From Candidatus Fermentibacteraceae bacterium (GTDB lineage Bacteria > Fermentibacterota > Fermentibacteria > Fermentibacterales > JCC-6): a stretch of 17,464 bases of DNA. The stretch covers positions 1 to 17,464 of the forward strand of contig JAGGYZ010000218.1 of the NCBI GenBank assembly GCA_021162285.1, written 5' to 3'. How positions within the stretch are numbered: position 1 is the first letter of the stretch; every line of letters starts with the position of its first letter. The notes under the pieces are model-generated. The model was not told the origin of the DNA and made no database searches. It saw nothing but the letters and a program-made list of their open reading frames with translations. Below, one piece after another: positions 7,362 through 13,584 of the stretch. The translations under genes and the position numbers were made by a program.

Positions 7362-7805
7362 CTAAAAGGGGATATCGTCGGCGTAATCGGAGCCCTGGGG
7401 TTCTTCCCTGCGTGGGGGTTCGTTTGAACCGCTTCCCTGGGAAGGTCCCGCGCTGAATCCTCCTGTTTTCTCAAGCATCTGTACACTTCTTGCAAGAATT
7501 TCAACACGGCTCCGTTTTGATCCGTCCTGAGCAGACCACTGGGTAAACTGAAGCTCACCTTCAATCATCACAGGGCTGCCTTTGTGAAGTCTGCTGCCTA
7601 CTCGTTCGGCAAGCTGCCTCCAGGTAACAACATCAACAAAACAGGTCTTATCGTGCCATTCCCCATCTTTTCCCTTGTAGCTCTGGTTACTGGCCATACT
7701 GAAATTGGCAACATGGGTACCGTTTTCAAGAATGTTAGTACGGGGATCCGCAGTAAGGTTTCCCGAGAGAAACACCTTGTTGATGGAGGGCATGCGGATA
7801 TCCAT
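7362..7805 (-). CDS. ssb: single-stranded DNA-binding protein
   Basis: 147 residues. The OB fold spans about 5-112 with INKVFLSGNLTADP (8-21), ANFSMASN (33-40), FVDVVTWRQLAE (56-67) and VMIEGELQFTQW. A Gly/Ser/Pro-rich linker (about 116-138) leads to the conserved acidic tip DDIPF that binds SSB partners. It coats single-stranded DNA during replication and repair. The ATG at 7805 is used because GGAG lies 7 nt upstream, inside the last codons of rpsF; a second ATG four codons later would also give a complete OB fold. It starts two bases after the rpsF stop. Confidence 0.96.
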   Translation of the reverse strand: MDIRMPSINKVFLSGNLTADPRTNILENGTHVANFSMASNQSYKGKDGEWHDKTCFVDVVTWRQLAERVGSRLHKGSPVMIEGELQFTQWSAQDGSKRSRVEILARSVQMLEKTGGFSAGPSQGSGSNEPPRREEPQGSDYADDIPF

Positions 7806-7807
7806 GA

Positions 7808-8146
7808 CTATTCTCCGGTTTCGAAAGCCGGAGAGTCGTCGGTAGTGTCTCTGACCGCGTCTCGGTCATCTTTGAGGGTCAGATGACGCAGACAGTTGTC
7901 GTTGATCCTGAGCATCTTGTCGATGGCCAGTTTAACTTCCGAAGAGCCCTTCCAGTGCACAAAATGATATACACCTTCGCTCTCCTTGTTAATAAGGTAC
8001 GCCAGCTGACGGCGTCCCCAGTCATCGAAGCCGGTAAGTTCACCATCACCGTCTGTGACAATTCCCTGTACCCGGCCTGTCTCTTTCTTAAGCTCAGCTT
8101 CAGAAAGACTGGCACTCCAGATAAGTACGGTCTCGTATTTACGCAA
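7808..8146 (-). CDS. rpsF: 30S ribosomal protein S6
   Basis: 112 residues with the S6 ferredoxin-like fold: RKYETVLIWSASLSE at the N-terminus, GFDDWGRRQLAYLI near 39-52, GVYHFVHWKG near 58-67 and a C-terminal strand with LRHLTLK, followed by an acidic tail. S6 binds S18 and helps assemble the 30S platform. The start is TTG, with AAGGAGG 9 nt upstream; no ATG is available. First gene of the long minus-strand block, with a promoter and structured leader upstream. A TTG start combined with a structured leader suggests translational control of the operon's first gene. Confidence 0.96.
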   Translation of the reverse strand: MRKYETVLIWSASLSEAELKKETGRVQGIVTDGDGELTGFDDWGRRQLAYLINKESEGVYHFVHWKGSSEVKLAIDKMLRINDNCLRHLTLKDDRDAVRDTTDDSPAFETGE

Positions 8147-8160
8147 TTAACAAAGCCTCC

Positions 8161-8200
8161 TTCCGGCCCTGCTGGTGTGTAACAAACACCGAACCCGGAA
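8161..8200 (-). promoter_or_regulatory. hairpin overlapping the rpsF Shine-Dalgarno, possible S6:S18 autoregulatory site
   Basis: In the rpsF mRNA, UUCCGG (8200-8195) can pair with CCGGAA (8166-8161), enclosing an inner GGUGU/ACACC stem and an asymmetric internal loop of 4 and 7 nt. The 3' strand of the outer stem runs into the AAGGAGG ribosome binding site, so folding could hide it. Translational autoregulation of rpsF mRNA by the S6:S18 complex through a leader hairpin with a conserved CCG-containing loop is known in other bacteria. I did not verify that this hairpin fits that consensus. Confidence 0.45.
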
Positions 8201-8316
8201 AGAGACCGACAGATCAGTCTTCAAAGAACCGCATAGCGATTCAGCGCATCTGCGCTCCGCCTCCGGGCCGGCGACAATTAGTCGCTTCGTCCCCATCCTT
8301 CAGGTGGGGCAGGCAG
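8161..8316 (-). promoter_or_regulatory. structured 5' leader of the rpsF operon
   Basis: The non-coding gap between the ATPase gene and rpsF holds several inverted repeats in mRNA order: CCCCACC-UGAA-GG(A)UGGGG (about 8291-8309), GCGAC-UAAUU-GUCGC (8271-8285), GCGC-AGAU-GCGC (8244-8255), and the Shine-Dalgarno-proximal hairpin listed separately. None is followed by a U tract, so they look like leader structure rather than terminators. No ORF or tRNA is visible in this interval. Confidence 0.45.
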
Positions 8317-8322
8317 CCCGGT

Positions 8323-8352
8323 ATTATGCTAAAGTAATATGCCTGCGGTCAA
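8323..8352 (-). promoter_or_regulatory. sigma70-like promoter of the rpsF operon
   Basis: On the minus strand TTGACC (8352-8347) and CATAAT (8328-8323) are separated by 18 bp. The -35 overlaps the stop codon of the upstream ATPase gene. The predicted transcript starts near 8316 and has a leader of about 170 nt. Confidence 0.6.
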
Positions 8353-9491
8353 GGGTTGACGAGTCTGGAAACGGTTTGCGTTAAGTGAGATATGGAAACA
8401 GCAGAAATCCGGTCGCCTATTGCGTAAGAATTATCGCCGGGATAAACTATGTAGAGATGTCTAAGCGAAAGGTCTTTAAGTGCCGAGTGCATAGATCTGG
8501 TTGTTCGCACAGCTTCAGACAATTTGAATTCGAAGCCAACATTTATTCCCTCCGGATCAAGAAGCAGATCGATTTCTGCTCCGGAATGAGTTCCCCAGAA
8601 CCAGGCTTTTCTGTCTCCGACAACACAAAGAATCTGTTCAAGAGCAAACCCTTCCCAGGAGGCTCCAACTTTTACATGGCCTAAAAGTTCTCTGGATGTT
8701 TGCACAGACAAAAGAGAATGAAGCATACCGGAGTCTCTGATGTATACTTTTGGAACGCGCACCTGTCTCTTCTTCATATTCACGTGCCAGGGTTGCAGTT
8801 TGCGTACCATAAAAGTGCCGCAGAGGATATCCAGGTAGGAAGAGGCGGTTTTTTCTCCGGTTCCAAGAGATCTGGCAAACTCAGCACTGTTCCACTTCTG
8901 CCCCTGGAAATGAGCCAGCATAGACCAGAATCGTCTCATAGCATCCTGGGGAATTCGAAATCCCAGCTGAGGAATGTCCCGCTCCAGAAATGTTCTGGTG
9001 AAGTCTTCGCGCCAGCGGAAACTGGCTCTGTCGTCTCCTGCAAGAAAAGAGCGGGGGAAACCACCTCGAAGCCAGAGTCTTTTCCACGATGCACTGTTGA
9101 CTTCGCGCAGGTTGAATCCACCCATATCGACAAAGCCAATTCTTCCGGCAAGAGTTTCAGATACCTGCCTGATTATGTTGGGAGATGAACTGCCAGGAAC
9201 CAGAAATTTCAAGGTGCAGGAAGGATCATCTACCAGCACACGGAGAATTTCATAGAGCTCCGGCATTCTGTGAATTTCATCAAGGATAACAAGACCCTTC
9301 AGATCCCTGAGAACAAGTATCGGATTTTGAAGCACAGCACGATCACCCGGGTTTTCGAGATCGAATCTGTGAACAGGTTTAACCGCCGACAGGGATCGCG
9401 CAAGGGTTGTTTTACCACATTGCCTGGGCCCCAGCAGGGCTGTAACATGCCCTAAAATAACGTTGAAATTCAGGAAGTTAAGTTCGGAATT
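8349..9491 (-). CDS. DUF4143-type AAA ATPase, 5' end lacking a canonical start (likely 5'-truncated)
   Basis: The open frame runs from just after a TGA (9494-9492) to the TGA at 8349 (380 sense codons). It encodes the AAA_14/DUF4143 layout: Walker A GPRQCGKTT at 9431-9405, Walker B LVILDEIHR, GSSSP sensor-like segment, GRIG and LREV, the WLRGGFPRSFL and RTFLERDIPQLG blocks, GQKWNSAEFARSLG winged-helix region, KVYIRDSGMLHSLL, and a C-terminal nuclease-like GAEIDLLLD...FEFK. The first usable GTG (9335) lies after Walker A, so starting there would give an ATPase without its P-loop. No ATG, GTG or TTG exists in frame before Walker A; CTG at 9473 or ATT at 9458 are the only near-cognate options. 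Members normally have about 20-30 further residues before the P-loop. Such genes are common as solitary mobile or toxin-like accessory genes of unclear role. Family certain, functional state doubtful. Confidence 0.8.
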   Translation of the reverse strand, partial: NSELNFLNFNVILGHVTALLGPRQCGKTTLARSLSAVKPVHRFDLENPGDRAVLQNPILVLRDLKGLVILDEIHRMPELYEILRVLVDDPSCTLKFLVPGSSSPNIIRQVSETLAGRIGFVDMGGFNLREVNSASWKRLWLRGGFPRSFLAGDDRASFRWREDFTRTFLERDIPQLGFRIPQDAMRRFWSMLAHFQGQKWNSAEFARSLGTGEKTASSYLDILCGTFMVRKLQPWHVNMKKRQVRVPKVYIRDSGMLHSLLSVQTSRELLGHVKVGASWEGFALEQILCVVGDRKAWFWGTHSGAEIDLLLDPEGINVGFEFKLSEAVRTTRSMHSALKDLSLRHLYIVYPGDNSYAIGDRISAVSISHLTQTVSRLVNP

Positions 9492-9520
9492 TCAATGATA
9501 ATTGCTGGTGTGTAAAAGAA

Positions 9521-9540
9521 GGGGCGGCCGAAGCCGCCCC
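9521..9540 (-). terminator. hairpin terminator of the C25 protease gene
   Basis: Perfect 8-bp GC stem (GGGGCGGC / GCCGCCCC) with a 4-nt loop; on the minus strand it is followed by TTCTTTTA. It sits 21 bp past the protease stop. Its core stem is the same as that of the hairpin at 1177-1195. Confidence 0.75.
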
Positions 9541-9561
9541 TGAAGTATCTGTGTAACCGCC

Positions 9562-11841
9562 CTAGCGAAGAACCATTGCCTGTGTAGACACTGTTCCTGC
9601 AGGAGTTGTAAGACGCACGAAGTAAACACCGCTTGAGATGTTCTCCGGTGTCCAGTTAACGGAATGGTTACCTGCTCCTACCTCTTCGTTAACCAGAGTG
9701 GCCACTGTGCGGCCGGACAGGTCAAACACCTGGACAACCGCGTGACCGGTTACCGGTGTTGAGAAGTTGAGAGCAGTACTGCCTGTAACCGGGTTGGCGG
9801 CAACGGCTACACCAAGAACAACTGTCTCGATGCCTTCTGCGGCATCTTCGATAGCATTTGGATAAACATCAATCTTGGCGGAGACAGGGCCGTAGTTGTG
9901 TTTTCTCGCCCCGGTGTAAAGGGTGGTTGCTCCGGAAGGCACATTAACCGTGAAAGATACCTGTCCACTGCCGTTGGTTGTTGCTGTTTCGTAGAAGGTG
10001 ATGGTTTCAATACCGTCAATACCGTCTGAAAGGGCAACAGTAGCTCCACTGACAGGTGAACCCTGGCTGGTAACAGTCATTGTTATTGTCTGCGAGCCGG
10101 GATTAACCATGCCGGGGTTGCAGCTGATAGCAAGATTTGTGGGGTTGTTTACGTCGTTGTTGAAAATTTCCATTGCAGGGTCACCGAACCAGATGTACAT
10201 CTTGGCATTGGTTTCTCCAATGGAGCCGTGGGCAGCTATGGTTTCAATTGTTGCCTCGTTGATAGCCTCACCTACATTGTAGAAATTCTCGTCGTAGAGT
10301 TTTTTGTAGATCTCTTTCATGTAAGTGTGGTTGGCCTCTGTGTATGACGGATCATTTGCACAAAGGGCACCGCTGGAGCCGTGGTCATCCCATGCCCAGC
10401 TCTCGGCAAGGCACTCTGTTCCGGTCTGGTACTGACCGCAAAGGCATGCGATGTTCCACACAGGAGGCATAAATGTGTTTGTGAGAGCCTGAATGTTTGT
10501 TTTGTTCCATCCCGGGCTCCACGCCCAGTAGGTTACATCTCCGTGGCCTCTGTAACCCACACTGCCGACGCCGCTGTTGAACCATCCGGAGACCATTGCA
10601 GCGGTTCCACCCTCTGGAGGATATATCTTCCAGAAACTCATGTTGGTTGCATAGCTGTAAGCTGCTATCTCGTTGCAGCACTGTGTGTACTTGCCAGGAT
10701 AAAGCTGTTCGTGAGCGGCAAGAACGGAAGTGCTGGGTATAATACCTGTGGTGTTGCTGTCAGTGAAATCGAACTGGTAATAACCGTCTATTATCTTGTT
10801 AACCTGGTTGGTGATCTGAGTGGCATTACCGGTAAGGCGGCCAACTGCGATCTCCGGGGTAAGGTCGGTTCCCACAAGACAGGCGTACCAGTAATCTCCC
10901 ACAAAATTGCCGTAGTTGTAACTGGGAAGAGATGTGTGGTCACCGGCAATGAGGGCGAACCGGGTAAGGCTGGTATCAAAGTGATCTGTTATGGCAGCTT
11001 TGATTGCACTTGTAGTGGCAGAGCCTGAAAAGGACTCTACCGCAGTCTCGTAGCCGATACCCTGGTAAAATTCTACCAGAGGAGTGATGGCGCTGAGGTT
11101 GGCGTCTGTTGTAATAAACACAAACTCTGCAGCTTCTGCATCGGTGGCCACGGAAGCATCAGCCTCTACAAGGCTGTAGTTGATGAGCATTCCCGCAGCA
11201 CCGTTTCTTACTGTTTCGCTGGACGGGTAAGCAAGAGTTTCAGGATTTCCTGCGAAGTCGATTCTTACGGTCATAGTTTTTGCGACCATGAGCTCGTCAG
11301 TTACAGGGTTGTATCTAAAGGGGGTTGCAACAAGTTTATCGGTGCTTATTCCGCCCCAGGTTCCAGGGGTAGCAGCAACTGCCCACTGGGAGGGGAAGAA
11401 GCTGTTGCTGTTGTAAACTGCACCATCCTGACGGAAAGGGAAGGGGTTGTGGGGCATGTCGATTTCCGGGGTCTGTACTGGAACAAGGTTGATACCGGGA
11501 AAAGTGGTGTATTCCACATTTTCAATGGAAACCACTGCGTCGGTTCCGAAGGGAAGGGCGAACATCTGAGCCACTCCTGGAACCTCGGGAAGACCGACAT
11601 CCGACTGCGAATAGAAACCGGGGAGTTCAATACTGTCCCATGTGGTTCCATTGGCAACAGAATTTCCCAGCCAGAAGCCGGGAACGGAAACGCTCATCAC
11701 CATGTAATCGGCATTGGATTCGAGCAGATTAATGGAACATTCGTCTCCTGGCTGACCACCAAAAGACTGCCAGTCAAAATTGCCGTGAAAGGCAAAAGCT
11801 CCGGCGGCCAGAACCATTGTTACAAGAAGTACATTCTTCAT
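9562..11841 (-). CDS. secreted C25 (gingipain-type) cysteine protease with C-terminal sorting-like domain
   Basis: 759 residues. A signal peptide (1-18, MKNVLLVTMVLAAGAFA) is followed by a propeptide-like region (about 20-235) and a C25 catalytic domain (about 238-565). Catalytic His433 lies in GYRGHG (429-434) and the likely nucleophile Cys466 in NIACLCG (463-469), corresponding to the His and Cys dyad of gingipains. Supporting blocks are LIAGDHTSLP (297-306), DYWYACLVG (316-324), PEIAVGRL (329-336) and WFGDPAMEIF (551-560). Next comes an Ig-like beta domain (about 565-660). The last ~90 residues (VFDLSGRTVATL, then SSGVYFVRLTTPAGTVSTQAMVLR in pieces) look like the FlgD-like/type IX-style C-terminal sorting domain. 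This suggests surface delivery or secretion across an outer membrane. Start ATG is preceded by AAAGGAG 10 nt upstream. Divergent from the beta-barrel gene, with a terminator after it. Confidence 0.9.
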   Translation of the reverse strand: MKNVLLVTMVLAAGAFAFHGNFDWQSFGGQPGDECSINLLESNADYMVMSVSVPGFWLGNSVANGTTWDSIELPGFYSQSDVGLPEVPGVAQMFALPFGTDAVVSIENVEYTTFPGINLVPVQTPEIDMPHNPFPFRQDGAVYNSNSFFPSQWAVAATPGTWGGISTDKLVATPFRYNPVTDELMVAKTMTVRIDFAGNPETLAYPSSETVRNGAAGMLINYSLVEADASVATDAEAAEFVFITTDANLSAITPLVEFYQGIGYETAVESFSGSATTSAIKAAITDHFDTSLTRFALIAGDHTSLPSYNYGNFVGDYWYACLVGTDLTPEIAVGRLTGNATQITNQVNKIIDGYYQFDFTDSNTTGIIPSTSVLAAHEQLYPGKYTQCCNEIAAYSYATNMSFWKIYPPEGGTAAMVSGWFNSGVGSVGYRGHGDVTYWAWSPGWNKTNIQALTNTFMPPVWNIACLCGQYQTGTECLAESWAWDDHGSSGALCANDPSYTEANHTYMKEIYKKLYDENFYNVGEAINEATIETIAAHGSIGETNAKMYIWFGDPAMEIFNNDVNNPTNLAISCNPGMVNPGSQTITMTVTSQGSPVSGATVALSDGIDGIETITFYETATTNGSGQVSFTVNVPSGATTLYTGARKHNYGPVSAKIDVYPNAIEDAAEGIETVVLGVAVAANPVTGSTALNFSTPVTGHAVVQVFDLSGRTVATLVNEEVGAGNHSVNWTPENISSGVYFVRLTTPAGTVSTQAMVLR

Positions 11842-11907
11842 TCTGAGAAAACTCCTTTCAATTAAGTTCGTGCGGAAAGTAATTCACTTCACGCTGATAG
11901 CACAGCA

Positions 11908-11936
11908 ATAATCATGTTTCATCCAGCGCAAGTCAA
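11908..11936 (-). promoter_or_regulatory. promoter of the C25 protease gene
   Basis: On the minus strand TTGACT (11936-11931), a 17-bp spacer and GATTAT (11913-11908). The transcript would start about 60 nt before the ATG. Its -35 faces that of the divergent gene across 9 bp. Confidence 0.55.
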
Positions 11937-11945
11937 TACGATGTG

Positions 11946-11974
11946 TTGACCTTTGTTGTCATACCTTGAATAAT
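11946..11974 (+). promoter_or_regulatory. promoter of the outer-membrane protein gene
   Basis: TTGACC (11946-11951), a 17-bp spacer and AATAAT (11969-11974), 28 bp before the ATG at 12003. Strong -35 match and ideal spacing. Confidence 0.6.
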
Positions 11975-12002
11975 TGGAGTTCACTGAAAGGAGTCTTAAG
12001 AC

Positions 12003-12701
12003 ATGAGAAAAACAGTGTTTACAGTTCTTTTTATCGCAACTGCGGTACTTGCCGGTCCCGGAGTTGGCGGTCGAGTGGGTTACACCACATCGGACGATCC
12101 CTTCACCGGGATGAGTGCTGATGGACCAATTTTCGGAGGACAGCTCGCTTTTCCGCTTATGCCTGTTCTGGGGATTGAAATAAGTGGAACCTACACCAGT
12201 ACCGAGTCTGACATTTCCATGGAAAGCTACCTTGCAAACTACCTGAGTGATGAGTACGGCTACGAGTACAATGGTAACATCGACGACTTGAGAAATTATC
12301 TGGAAAACGAACTGGAATGGACCCTCCCTGCAGAAGCAGATATGTTGAAGGATTATAGAGCAACCTATCACAACCTGGGTCTGGCAGCTATTCTGAGAGC
12401 AGATATTCCAATGGGATCATCACCGTTCAAACCATATGTAGGTGGCGGTGGAGGTGTGCATTTTGTGGTAAGCGATGCCGATGCCATGCTGGGTATGCTT
12501 CAGCAGCAGGCAACAGGTGATCCGGCTATTGACCCTTACGACCATGTTTTCCCCTCAGCAGAGGGAGTCATCGGGATGTCTTTTAAACCGGCAGGAATGC
12601 CGGCATCATTGTTCGGGGAGATCAGGCTTTCCAAGCCCTTCGGTGACGATGCAGGTGAAGCCATTGTAAGCTACTTCGGCGGAGCCAATCTGGGATTTTA
12701 A
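12003..12701 (+). CDS. outer-membrane beta-barrel protein (small barrel)
   Basis: 232 residues. A signal peptide (1-17, MRKTVFTVLFIATAVLA) precedes GPGVGGRVGY, the usual first strand of small OMP_b-brl-type barrels. Alternating strands follow, e.g. GGQLAFPLMPVLGIEISGTY, HNLGLAAILRADIPM, FKPYVGGGGGVHFVV, ASLFGEIRLSKPF, and the chain ends in Phe like many outer-membrane proteins. A charged, Tyr/Asp/Glu-rich insertion at about residues 70-120 is probably an extracellular loop or small cap. No enzymatic motif is visible, so I assign no role beyond an outer-membrane barrel. AAGGAG lies 9 nt before the ATG. It shares its control region with the C25 protease and its stop codon overlaps the stop of the convergent phosphatase gene. 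Confidence 0.75.
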   Translation: MRKTVFTVLFIATAVLAGPGVGGRVGYTTSDDPFTGMSADGPIFGGQLAFPLMPVLGIEISGTYTSTESDISMESYLANYLSDEYGYEYNGNIDDLRNYLENELEWTLPAEADMLKDYRATYHNLGLAAILRADIPMGSSPFKPYVGGGGGVHFVVSDADAMLGMLQQQATGDPAIDPYDHVFPSAEGVIGMSFKPAGMPASLFGEIRLSKPFGDDAGEAIVSYFGGANLGF

Positions 12702-13522
12702 GGTTTCATGGGTTCATTTTTTGAGGCGTCTCCGCTGTTGCTGGGGCGCTTTTCTACTATCCTGCGGAACTGATTCCATATTCCCGGAGCAGAGCATTGA
12801 ACCCCTGCTGATTTCAAGGTCCAGTGTTTTTCCCTGAAGCCGGAAACAACGCCTCCGGCCTCCCGTACCAGAAGCACACCGGCGGCCATGTCCCAGGGCT
12901 TCAGGTTTTCCTCCCAGAATCCGCCGTATCTTCCAGCGGCTGTGTAGGCAAGGTCCAGAGCGGCAGAGCCGCATCTTCTTATCCCCCTCGCTTCCCCCAG
13001 CATTCCGGTTAGAGCATCCATATCGAAGTTAAGGTTTTCAGGAGTTCTGGAGTACGGAAATCCTGTTGCAAATATGGCATCCCGAAGTATGCAGGCAGGG
13101 GATATCTTTATGGTTTCTCCGTTAAGAAACGCTCCCCCTCCACGCATGGCCAGAAAGGTTTCTGAATGAACGGGATCGTGAACACAGCCCAGACTCACTC
13201 CATCCTCGTCAACCAGAGCAATTGAAACACAGAAAAATGGAATTCCAGCCGCGTAATTGTTGGTTCCATCCAGAGGGTCAACTACCCAAAAGGGTGTTTC
13301 CGGCCAGTTCCCGCGCCAGCTCTCCTCTCCCAGAAAAGAGGATCCCGGCAGAAGGACGGTAAGAGTTTTTTCAAGGAATTCTTCAGACTTGAAGTCTGCT
13401 TCAGTAACAAACTCCATTCCGTCTTTACTGGCCACAGAGAACCCTTTCTCTTTGTACTTCAACAGTATGGAGCCTGCCTGCTGAGCGGATTCAACAACAC
13501 GGTCTACAAAACTATCTTTCAT
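12698..13522 (-). CDS. suhB: inositol monophosphatase family protein (SuhB/IMPase)
   Basis: 274 residues, the normal IMPase length. Mg-ligand motifs are intact: E66 and E67 in GEES, DPLDGTNNY at 82-90 with Asp82 and Asp85, and PWDMAAG at 209-215 with Asp211. The family dephosphorylates inositol-1-phosphate and related sugar phosphates; the SuhB branch also acts on ribosome biogenesis. The exact substrate (inositol phosphate, PAP or fructose-1,6-bisphosphate) cannot be told from the sequence. ATG at 13522 has GGGAG about 6 nt upstream and an extended -10 promoter just before it. The C-terminal ~20 residues are polar and non-conserved. Its stop codon overlaps that of the barrel gene in the tetranucleotide TTAA. 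A plus-strand terminator for that gene is embedded near the 3' end of this one. Confidence 0.88.
   Translation of the reverse strand: MKDSFVDRVVESAQQAGSILLKYKEKGFSVASKDGMEFVTEADFKSEEFLEKTLTVLLPGSSFLGEESWRGNWPETPFWVVDPLDGTNNYAAGIPFFCVSIALVDEDGVSLGCVHDPVHSETFLAMRGGGAFLNGETIKISPACILRDAIFATGFPYSRTPENLNFDMDALTGMLGEARGIRRCGSAALDLAYTAAGRYGGFWEENLKPWDMAAGVLLVREAGGVVSGFREKHWTLKSAGVQCSAPGIWNQFRRIVEKRPSNSGDASKNEPMKP
12724..12753 (+). terminator. possible terminator of the barrel gene, inside the suhB-like 3' end
   Basis: On the plus strand GCGUCUC (12726-12732) can pair with GGGGCGC (12743-12749), with two G-U pairs and extension by outer A-U and G-U pairs, around a 10-nt loop, followed by TTTTCT. It lies 25-50 nt after the barrel-protein stop. 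The wobble pairs and the coding constraint on this DNA make it tentative. Confidence 0.4.
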
Positions 13523-13552
13523 TGCTCTCCCTTTCAGAACAGAGGCATTGGA

Positions 13553-13561
13553 ATTATATCA
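13553..13561 (-). promoter_or_regulatory. extended -10 promoter of the suhB-like gene
   Basis: On the minus strand TGATATAAT gives a perfect TATAAT with the TGn extension, about 30 nt before the ATG. No good -35 is present, as expected for extended -10 promoters. The 62-bp divergent gap also must serve the plus-strand channel operon; its best plus-strand candidate (TTTCAG, 17 bp, TATATC) is weak. Confidence 0.5.
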
Positions 13562-13584
13562 CCAGATACATTCTGGGAGGAAAT

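Noticed and set aside
8161..8316. Possible tRNA or small RNA gene in the rpsF leader because of the nested inverted repeats
   Set aside because: No cloverleaf, anticodon arm or T-loop GTTCRA-like sequence in the right places; better explained as an mRNA leader.
10381..11028. Long plus-strand open frame opposite the C25 protease (215 codons)
   Set aside because: Antisense shadow of the protease coding region; composition is rich in Cys and Val from the reverse frame, with no domain.
12597..12608. Palindrome ATGCCGGCAT in the barrel gene
   Set aside because: Within a coding strand, short, no regulatory context.
13522..13584. Longer channel frame starting at 13522
   Set aside because: No ribosome binding site, would abut the divergent suhB-like start, and adds 21 residues without family similarity.
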